64,000 nt of DNA, taken from positions 171,472 through 235,471 of the forward strand of contig NW_004624785.1 of assembly GCF_000247695.1 (NCBI RefSeq), written 5' to 3'. Positions 55,891 through 64,000 of the stretch are shown here, one piece after another. Positions within the stretch are counted from its first letter, which is position 1. Every line of letters begins with the position of its first letter. Below the pieces are notes generated by a model that saw only the letters and a list, made by a program, of their open reading frames with translations, ran no database searches and had not been told where the DNA came from. Position numbers and translations under genes: made by a program. This stretch comes from Heterocephalus glaber (lineage: Eukaryota; Chordata; Mammalia; Rodentia; Bathyergidae).

Positions 55891-56624
55891 CTGGGGGAGA
55901 AGTGCAGGAAAACAGACATCAGCAGCGGCTCCTGCTCACACCCGTTCATTCACACTCACACTGCGATTGCCAAGCTGGTTCCCACCCACACAAAAAAGAA
56001 AACGCAGACAATAGCTCAGCCCACAAACATCATGCCTGGAGGATTCAGACCTTCCACAAAGGCTTGTTCTCTGGAAGGGTGGCCAGCTTCCTGGGGGCTG
56101 GGGAAGGTGTGGTGCACCCCAGGGTGGCCAAAGCTTTGTACTGGAACTTCAGTTTCCAGTGCGGCGTAGGCACCTTGGGCCTGTCCTGTCCCACTATGCC
56201 ACATCCCACTCCACCTGCTCAGGAACAGGTGAGGCATCATTAGCCATTTGGGAGGTCTTTCCTTTCTAAGTCTCAGCCACAGGAGACGAACTCTCCAAGG
56301 CTTCTGCCTTGGGGACATCTGAACAGTGGGTCTGGCTATAGAGGGTAACCAGGGCTGGGGCCAATGAGTGACAAGGCAAGCTACAGGCCTTGCCTGCTCA
56401 CTCATTAGCAGTGATTGTCATTGCCACGCCAAGGCACAGCCTTGCTTAAAAGCAAAAGAGGAAAGCAAAATGACCAGGGAAGGCCCGTTAGAAGCAGGGA
56501 GCTGTGACCTTCATCAGGATGCCACAGGACCCCTGGCTGTTCTAGGGGCAGGGGCAGGGGCAGGCCTGTGGATCCCTTCTCCAGATAATGCTTTAAATGT
56601 ATCCTCACAAAAACATGCCACTAC

Positions 56625-56945
56625 ATGAAAGGAGCCAGTCACAAAAGACTTCAGAAATATTCCACTTATATGAAATATGCAGAACAGGCAAATGTATAGA
56701 TGCAGAAAATAGATTTGTGGTTGCCAGGGGCTGAGACTGGAAGAATGGGGATTCAGGGTTATTGCTAATGACTCTGGGGTCTCTCTTAAGGGGGACAAAA
56801 ATGTTCTAAATTTAAGACTGTGGTGATGACTGCACAACCCTGTGTACTAAAAAACATGGAGTTAATAATTTAATGGGTAAAGTGTATGGTATATAAATTA
56901 TATCTCAAAGCTTTAAAATAAAAATCAACCACGAAAACACACAGG
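56625..56945 (+). mobile_element. L1ME-type LINE 3' end
   Basis: AGCCAGTCACAAAAGACTTC, CCACTTATATGAAATATGCA, GATTTGTGGTTGCCAGGGGC, GTGGTGATGACTGCACAACC and ATTATATCTCAAAGCTTTAA follow the consensus order. Confidence 0.9.
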
Positions 56946-58284
56946 ATTATAAAGGATATCAATCTTATCAGACTCTAGTTATAAAACTTTTTAATGTTAT
57001 AATATAGTAACATATGTGCCTTATTATGAGCATCTTAAATAACAAAAATAAAGAGGGGGCCTACTAGCCAACTTAATGTCAAACTAGTGATGGGAATAAA
57101 TGCTGTTTGAGGATTTCCTGTCATGTAAAAATATCTGTACTTTGTATTGGTGGCAAAGCCCTGACAAACTGGTTCTGTTGCTTACCTTACTCACTGAAGG
57201 AAATGCCAAGTCCCAGTTAGGAAATACAAAAAGAAAGCTGACTTCTCACCACATCCAAGAACAACCAGACTTCCAATTCCACAATCAGAGCCTCTGAGGA
57301 GCCCTGGAGCCCTGGCGCCCAGGCCGAGAACCTGAGCTGGCGGGAGGCGTTTCTGCATCATCACACAAACATGGATGAAACAGGTGAGAAAAGAAACAGC
57401 TGGCTCCTTCTCTGCCTGGTCCTCCCAAGGCTCAGAAAGGAGTCTTCCCGAGACTGCCTGGCTCCTGGAGTTCAGGAATTCCGACAAGGAACTGAGATCC
57501 CACATGCAATGTTAAAAGGAGAAGAAATTACAGAAGACAGCAGGCCCTCCTGCCCAGGCCCGGGAGCAGATGCACTGAAAACTCTCTGGCTCTCATCCCC
57601 TCTTGCTGTCTCTGCAGATGCCCACCCAGAGCGATGAGCACAGAGAGCGCCAACAAGCATTTTAAAGGGTGAGCCTAGTTGTAGCCATTACCTGTCCTGA
57701 CATTCCAGCTTAGAAGAGCCACTGTCCCACACTGTCTAGGACAGACCTGATTTTCTGTTCTTCTCCAGTGTCCCTCTACAGTGCTCCTATACTCATCAGA
57801 CTATACACATCCCAACGGGTTGGAAACACAGTGTCAGAGTCCCGTCTTCCCACCATAAGCCCCAGTGAGCCCTGGTGGCCCAGAGCTCCCTGCTCCACAG
57901 CCTGTGTGTACCGTGCTCTGTCTTCTCTAGCTGGCATAGGAGGCAGTGGGCAGGAACCTGGCTGTGACAGCAGGGCCTGCCACCCCCCAGCAAACAGGAC
58001 ACATCTGTTCAGGCTGAGGCTCGAACATGGCTGGCAGCTGGCTGGTGGCTGGCGGGGCAGACCACGAGGCCAGGGACCACTCCTCCATTTCTCCAGGAAG
58101 GACTGCAGTTAAGACGTGGTTTAAAGAGAAAGGCTGGTTACCAGCAGATCTGGAAAGACCAACAATTTGCAAAAACACTTGTGTCTTGTTATTTGCAGTA
58201 GTTCTCTTCTACAAAGTCACCAGTGACTATGGAAGCCCCATGCCTGGAGGACATACAGGGTTTGGTCCCTGAGAGCCTCTGGTC

Positions 58285-58745
58285 AAGATTTCCATCAACT
58301 GGACAATACATAACCTAGTTTCATGTGTGTTTCTGTTTAAAGAAGGCTTATCGATGACTGTTGCTTGATTCACAATGAACTCATGGCCAATAGCACACTG
58401 ACTCAAAATAGAACGAAGCTTATCAAACACAAATGTTCTCCCTTTAAGACACAAAACGGCCTTCTTGCATGTAGAAATGCTAGATCACACTTCAGCACTC
58501 TGCTTGGGGGCCATTTTTATTGGTGACAGAAATGCACAAAATGTGGCACTAAAGAAATCTTACAGTATGAGACACAAGGCAGAGTGTCAATTTTCTCAGT
58601 CTCAGCTGGAACATGTGCATTGGGCAACACAAATTTTTGCCACTCTGCCCATGTCCACAAATGCCCATGAAAATGCTGTGAGTCTAGATCCTGGGGTTAC
58701 AAACACATGTTAGAGAGTAGATGAATTTACAAATATGGGGGCACA
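58285..58745. repeat. Unclassified dispersed repeat, copy 2
   Basis: AACTCATGGCCAATAGCACA, GAACGAAGCTTATCAAACAC, GTAGAAATGCTAGATCACAC and GAGAGTAGATGAATTTACAA correspond in order to the copy in intron 8. This copy is better preserved, without an ID insertion. Family unknown to me. Confidence 0.65.
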
Positions 58746-59626
58746 AACACTGAGGATCCTCTGAGCCTGGTAGAAGAGCTCTGCAAAGCCCAGTAGGAGC
58801 CTTGCTAGGAAAGGAGCCATTTGCTTTGTATGGCTGTTTACACAGGGTGACAGAAGAAGTCCCTAGCAGCTACAGGGTCTTCAAGAGACAGCTCTGGAAG
58901 AAATCTATATAATCTCTAAAATTGTATGCATTTTTGTTATGTAATTTTTATCAAGCTAGGATCCATGGTTTTCAACAAAGTCTCAAGTTAATTGTGACAA
59001 ATGCTGGAGGAATGAGACCATCCAAGCAGGCTAGTGGAAGGCAACCGAGGCACAGACTTTATTCACGTGGGTGCAAGTCAACTGAGGGTGAGAAAGGAGT
59101 CAGTGGCAAACAAAGAAAAAGCAGAGAGCTTTACAGGGGACTGGGAAGTGGTCTGTCATGTACATGGGTCAGAGCAAATATTTGTGGTTGGGGTCCATGC
59201 AGCAGTCAAGGCAAATGTATGGATGTTATCAGGTGACTTGGTGCCGGGAAGATGCTGTGCTGTGCTTTATTGTCCTATCTCTTTTGTATAACATCCTGTT
59301 CTGTGTTCTGGCTGCCCTGAGACAGCACAGCCTGTATCCAGGAGGAGATGGCATGGCTTACATCTGATCTTTAGCCACCTGAAGGAGCAGCATGTTTTTG
59401 TTGTGGGCTGTGGTTTTTCGCATCTGCTAAAACTGTAGCTTGGAATTAAACAACATATTTATTAACCAGGTCATGGCCAGATCAAGCCTGACATTAATGA
59501 CTTCAAAAAAGCTAATAACAACCTTAATAAATTAATTTGCTCCCAAATCTTGACTGGGATTTTTTTTTTTTTTGAGGGAGAGGGCAGAGTAACCTTCAAG
59601 ATTGTTAATGAAATCATAAAATCTCT

Positions 59627-59659
59627 TTTGTTTGGTTGTTTTTCTGGTACCGGGGATCA
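59627..59659 (-). mobile_element. 33-bp severely 5'-truncated ID retrocopy
   Basis: The insert is TGATCCCCGGTACCAG plus an A-rich tail on the minus strand, only the last 14 or so bases of an ID. Perfect 20-base duplication AATGAAATCATAAAATCTCT at 59607-59626 and 59660-59679. Confidence 0.95.
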
Positions 59660-59859
59660 AATGAAATCATAAAATCTCTATGAGAAGCCAGAAGCCCCAG
59701 AACTGAGAGCTAAGCAGACTTTGCTAGCATTGAGGGTTACTTACAACAAACAAAGCACCTACAAAATTAGGGTCTCAGAGTCCCTTAGACAAGGTCTGGA
59801 AAGCCACAATTCCACTTTTTCCACCAACCTAGTGCAGCTGGAGGGGTGGCTGGTGAGAT

Positions 59860-60260
59860 GATGTACTAGCCTCCTATCACAGCTGTAACAACCACTCTGC
59901 ATGGTTTACAAACACACAAATTTATGATCTTTCAATTCTGCAGGTTGGAATCTGTTCTGGTGCTTAAATGAAGATGTTTGCAAGTCCGAACTCCCTCTGG
60001 AGATGTGTTGGAGAGAGGTGAACTTCCTTGTCTTTTCTAACACCTAGGGTCCACTACTATATTCCTTACCTCTCAGCCACTTCCTCCCCCTTCCAGTTCA
60101 GCAACTGCAGCACTGATCTCTGCTTCCATCTTCACATCTCATTCTCTCTCTCCTGCTTCTCTCTTCCATCTTTTAAGGGCCCTTGTGAGTACAATGGACC
60201 CGCCCAGGTGGTCCATCATGATCTCCCCATCTCAATCCTCAATCTGATCACATTATTATA
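59860..60260 (-). mobile_element. MaLR (MLT1-like) LTR, inverted
   Basis: CCTCCTATCACAGCTGTAAC, ACACACAAATTTATGATCTT, CAATTCTGCAGGTTGGAATC, CTCTGCTTCCATCTTCACAT and AAGGGCCCTTGTGAGTACAA are inverted MaLR text. Confidence 0.75.
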
Positions 60261-60261
60261 G

Positions 60262-60780
60262 ATAGATGAGCTAGGTAGAAATATTATAGGCAGTCAGATA
60301 GGGATAGGACCTCCAGAGGGTCAGGACAAAGGTGAAACACAACCACAGCGGTGACTGGAGACACATCAGCTGAAAACTAGGCCTCAAGATAAAGACAAGA
60401 TGACCAGACCTGCATACTTCCTCAAAGAACAAACACTGGGCCTAATGAAGTCTAGATAGACACCAACCACCCCGGTGGGTGACCAGGACCTCTGGACCCA
60501 CCACTTCCTAGGAGAATCTTTGTTCTTTCCATCCAAGCTTGTTAAATGACCTGTTTTCCAATTGGACCACCATCACCTAAATGACTATACTTGTAACCTT
60601 ACTGGATGTTCATGGCTGTGGGTTCACCCTGTAAAACTTCTCTGTAAAGTGGGGTCCTCAGCCACCCACTCCGGAGCCCTCCTGTCCCTCAGGAGCTTTC
60701 CTATCAATAAACACCTTCCTACTCTTAACCTCCATTGTTCCTAGGACTCATTCTTCGGTTTCTAGAGAACAACACCTCAG
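60262..60780 (+). mobile_element. Probable ERV-type solo LTR
   Basis: GTGGGGTCCTCAGCCACCCA then a GAGCTTTCCTATCAATAAAC polyadenylation region and a short R/U5-like end near CAACA resemble a class I retroviral LTR. No gag/pol/env text is seen beside it. Exact ends and duplication are unresolved. Confidence 0.55.
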
Positions 60781-61699
60781 CGTATCACACAGTTAACAGG
60801 TTGGGAGATGTATTTCATATTTTATCCCCAGTATTATTTCCTATGACAACATCTGCAGCTGGACTGAGATGTGGACCTTTTGGGGACACACAGGCCTCCT
60901 CCTCTCTGCCCACACATTCAGGAAAGCTAAGGGCACTGCACACTGACCCAGATGAGGACAGTCCTCTGGCCAGGGCAATGATCGGACTGTATCCTGTGCT
61001 ATGAAATCCTCCTGGAGAAAGGGCCTGCTCCCTGCTCCAGGGCTGTGAAATCCCAGCCTCTCTTTCTGCAGGCCAAGCACATGGCCAAGTCCTTCCCAGC
61101 GTACAGGTGTGGGCAGGCATCTCAGGAGACCAGCTGATAAGTACAACAAAGTAATTCTGACTCCAACAACATCTATTTCTATCCCAGCACCTTTGCATAG
61201 CTTTCACATAGACCCTCAAATGGCAGTGTTATCTGGTTCTCACTTGGCTAGCCATAAAACAAAGAAGGCTTTGTGCATTCACTCAACTACACAAATAAAC
61301 CTCAGCAAATCAAACAGAATGACAGGAAACTGCAAAACAAAGCCTTGTGGTCCTGTCCACACATCAAGGTGGGAAAATGACCCCAGGAGAAGCCTTGAAA
61401 ACTAAAATGACCCCTGGCTCTGGGGGATCACAGATGGCATTGGACACCATGCCCCCTGCCACCAGGAAAATTAAACAAACACCAGGTAAAAAAAAAACCC
61501 TTTTCACCCTTATATTTAAAAAACAAACAAAACCAGCAGGTCCAACTCATCCCACTCTATTCCTGTAAATTATTGACTCTCTAATAAAAACGGCTTTATC
61601 ACTAACTTATACAACCCCAGCAACTCAAAACAGGGATTAAAAAACAAACCAGGGATAACTCCAAACAGGCCAGGACCTTTGCAGATATGGTAATCAAAT

Positions 61700-62155
61700 G
61701 TTAAGGACTATTTTCCCATCCTGAACAGACAAACTGTAAACAAACTGGGAGGCTTGAAACAACAACTTTTTTCTCTCACAGGTGCAGAGGCCAAAAACAC
61801 CTGAAATCAAGGTATCCACAGGGCCCCTCCCTCTGGCCCTGCAGGGGCAGGTCCTTCCTTGCCTCTTCTGGCTTCCAGTGTCCTCTGGTGATCCTTGGGG
61901 TTTCTTGGCTTGTAGCTTTGTCACTCCAAACTCTGCCTCTTTTATTACACTGCCATCTCCACCCCATTTTCCTCTGTCTTCACATGCCATCTCCTAAGGA
62001 CAGCACTCACTGCTGGATTAGGGACCCACCCTATTCCAATATGATCTCACTGCAACATCATAGCTGCAAAAACTCTTGTATCCTAATAAGGTTCCATTTT
62101 GCAGTACTGAGGACTAGGGCTTCAACAAATCTTTTTGGGGAGAGACCAGCCCCTG
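61700..62155 (-). mobile_element. MLT1A-type MaLR LTR, inverted
   Basis: ACTGGGAGGCTTGAAACAAC, TCTCTCACAGGTGCAGAGGC, TTCTTGGCTTGTAGCTTTGT, TAGGGACCCACCCTATTCCA and GGGCTTCAACAAATCTTTTT match inverted MLT1A order. Confidence 0.88.
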
Positions 62156-63239
62156 ATACTTGGTAACCTTATCTGGTGAACCAGTCTTTGTAAAGCCTGG
62201 ATTCTCTACAAACAGTCTCCCCATAAACTGCTTCTCTATCCTCAATGCCTGGTCCCCAAGTTGTCCCAGGCCTGCCATGCATTCCTCCACCCCACTTCAG
62301 CTGCAGTGCCCTAGCTGGTGTTGCTGCCCATGGCTGTACTCCCTGAGGCCAGGCCTCCCATTGCCAGGCCTCCCAGTACCAGGCTGACATCACTCCACAT
62401 CCTGCTAGCCCCAACCGTTGTATTTTCACAGGTAGGTCTGAGGGAAGAAGAAATCCTTTTTTGCTCTCCAGAGTGGAAGTCACAATCAGATATGGACAAG
62501 CATCAGGCAGGTAATGAATGAATGAAGCCCCTGGAGGGAGGGGTCAAAGAACACTCTCTCGCAGTGGGGAGGGACAGTTATTGCCAGTAGCCATCAGGTG
62601 GGCACAGCAGACAGGGCCTACGACGCTGCAGTTTGCAAAAATAAGTAGGACACTGCTGATTTTTCAGTGTTGGCAACCAATCTTCACTTATTTTTAGCGC
62701 CATGTGGGTGTATGCACACCTCTGTGGGCTGCATTTGGCTGCCTGTTTGCAAATTCCGCCCCTCCTGACTTAATGTCTGGAAAATAGATAGAGTATTCCT
62801 GCCTCCTATACCTTTTGTTTCATTTTCTGTAGGCTTTCCCACGGGACAACAATTGTAGACACACATTCTAGACACTGCGACCCTGTAGAGAACCGGGCAA
62901 AAAATCATCTGCACCAGAGTGGAGTAGAGCATGCATTTGGCAGAGAGTGGCAAAGAAAGGACATTAGCAGAGGATGGACAAGTGACAGCAGGTGAGGGCA
63001 GACCTGGATGGGTAGGAGGCCCAAGCTGCACTGTCCAGGCACAGCCAAGGAGGGGCAGAGGAAGGGGTGGAGCCTGCTGGGAGCCTGCGTGGACAGCTGA
63101 GATCATTAAGCACAACACAGACAGTGACACGAGCCGAGGAAGAAAAGTTAGAAGGAAAGGGGTTATAAATAGTGGGGGCTGTGCCTGTGGAATTTTAGAT
63201 AATTGAGACTGAAAAGACCTCACCCCAGGGAGAGATTTG

Positions 63240-63620
63240 ACTACAGAGCTAAAGGAAGTGAGAGAAATGACTAATGGATAGAGAGCACCACAGGCCCCAG
63301 AGAGCACAGGCAAAGGTCCTGTGGCAAAAGCACTCCTGAAATGTGCAAGGACCAACAAGGAGGCCATTCTGCCTGAAGGTTCATCACAGAGGAAAGACTA
63401 AGACATTGTATGAAGCCTCACAGGCCATGCAAAGATATGTGGTTTCACTCTGAGTGAGATGACAGCCATTGCTGAGTTCTGCAGATCATTCTGGCTGCTG
63501 CTGAGAGCCCTGGAGGGACAAGACGAAAAGCAAGAAGATCGATTGGGAGGCACTACGACTATCTAGGCAAGAGAGGATGCTAACTTGGACCAGGGCACAG
63601 CAATGGAAGCGCTAAGAAGC
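63240..63620. repeat. Old interspersed repeat, family not assigned
   Basis: GCAAAGGTCCTGTGGCAAAA, ACCAACAAGGAGGCCATTCT, CAGATCATTCTGGCTGCTGC and ATCTAGGCAAGAGAGGATGC follow a text order I recognise from a widespread mammalian repeat. I cannot name it. The 227-codon antisense open frame over 62684-63367 is not a gene. Confidence 0.45.
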
Positions 63621-63639
63621 AGTTAAACTCTGGAGACAG

Positions 63640-63708
63640 ACTTCTCAATCTCTCTGCCTCTCTGTCTCTGTCTCTGTGTCTGTCTCTCTTTCTCTCTCTG
63701 ACTCTGAA
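63640..63708. repeat. (TCTCTG)n-like pyrimidine tract
   Basis: Imperfect TCTCTG/TCTGTC units over about 70 bases. Confidence 0.9.
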
Positions 63709-63860
63709 ATTTCCCAAAAAAGTACAACAGACCCTTCATGCCCACATCACCATGTACTAACTGCTCTGCCTGCTGCCAGCCCTGCCCCACCCACTTTCAC
63801 TTACGTCCCCACCTACTAGCCCACCAAAAATCAATGGGTCTCAAAATATGGTCCTCAAAC

Positions 63861-64000
63861 ATGATGGAATCCCAACATAAGAAACAAATGGAATCCATAA
63901 AACAGACGCAAATAGATTTCCAGGACATGAAAAACTCCAATGAAAGTCTACACAGCAGAATGAGCCAATGTGAGGACAGAATTTCAGATATAGAAGATAA
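63861..64000 (+). mobile_element. L1 ORF1 coiled-coil fragment, runs off the window
   Basis: An open frame from 63861 to the edge reads MMESQHKKQMESIKQTQIDF, QDMKNSNESLHSRMSQCEDR and ISDIED. The heptad-like pattern and the R-x-S-x-x-E-D end match the coiled coil of L1 ORF1p. No promoter or ORF1 start region is seen upstream, so it is probably 5'-truncated. Confidence 0.75.

Larger units (their letters stand above)
47210..55803 (-). other. SYNJ2 intron 2 (8594 bp)
   Basis: Contains IDs (47815, 49890, 54548), MIRs, two LTR relics (49340-49725, 51825-52078), an L1 3' end (51530-51665), a 21-base tandem and an 85-base diverged duplication. 49980-50420 is AT-rich with an AATAAA near its end and no recognised source. 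50430-51520 and 53410-54390 show nothing I recognise. Confidence 0.72.
55891..64000 (-). other. SYNJ2 intron 1, 3' part (at least 8.1 kb)
   Basis: No upstream exon, CpG island or promoter is visible, so the start-codon exon lies beyond the right edge. Contents: L1 3' end (56625), unclassified repeat (58285), tiny ID retrocopy (59627), MLT1-type LTRs (59860, 61700), ERV-type LTR (60262), an old repeat (63240), a TC-rich tract and an L1 ORF1 fragment (63861). 56950-58280, 58750-59550 and 62160-63200 show nothing recognised. Confidence 0.75.

Noticed and set aside
62684..63367. 227-codon minus-strand open frame
   Set aside because: The protein has no recognisable domain, it overlaps an old interspersed repeat, and composition explains the lack of stops. 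It is not a SYNJ2 exon.
55891..64000. SYNJ2 exon 1 or promoter within the window
   Set aside because: No GC-rich or CpG-dense segment and no SYNJ2-like N-terminal sequence followed by a phase-1 donor could be found.

Overview
The window is intron-rich mammalian nuclear DNA, almost certainly from a rodent. One gene runs through it on the minus strand: SYNJ2, encoding the phosphoinositide phosphatase synaptojanin-2. The rodent call rests on many short tRNA(Ala)-derived ID SINEs, B1 SINEs, and B1+ID dimers of the B1-dID type. Older shared mammalian repeats (MIR, MER5, MaLR LTRs, L1 3' ends) sit beside them. The dominant ID form (GCCGGGGATTTAGCTCAGTGG start, GATCCCCGGTACC end) and the B1-ID dimers suggest a castorimorph or squirrel-related rodent such as beaver. 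I hold that species guess with low confidence.

I can place 21 consecutive coding exons, at 55804-55890 down to 48-221. They have GT-AG borders throughout, and every split codon joins in frame. Together they give 3081 coding bases (1026 complete codons) without a stop or frameshift. If the start-codon exon lies upstream of the window, these are exons 2 to 22. Exon 1 (start codon, promoter) lies beyond position 64000. The proline-rich C-terminal exons and 3' UTR lie before position 1.

Domain order along the protein, from high to low coordinates: a SAC1-type phosphoinositide phosphatase domain (about 55.9 to 17 kb, with the CX5R motif in the 82-base exon at 18228-18309); a central inositol polyphosphate 5-phosphatase domain (15.5 to 2.8 kb, with [30 protein letters not shown] and SDHRP motifs); an RRM-like domain (3.06 to 0.6 kb); and the start of the acidic/serine-rich linker to the tail. 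All catalytic signature residues I can check are present, so both phosphatase activities should be intact.

The rest is intron. Introns 1, 2, 4 and 5 are 8 kb or more and carry most of the repeats. Three introns are very short (70, 111 and 376 bases). Other items include a 3'-truncated U2 snRNA pseudogene, a 33-base ID retrocopy with 20-base target-site duplications, two composite two-ID insertions each flanked by one duplication pair, convergent MaLR LTRs carrying a nested SINE, an ERV-type LTR, an L1 ORF1 fragment entering at the right edge, two related copies of an unclassified dispersed repeat, and several microsatellites and short tandem repeats.

I found no second protein-coding gene, functional RNA gene, CpG-island promoter or CRISPR array. 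The most interesting gene-level observation is a pair of competing splice sites on both sides of the intron just upstream of the SAC catalytic motif. Using the two alternative sites together would remove six residues in frame. I see no novel multi-gene system.
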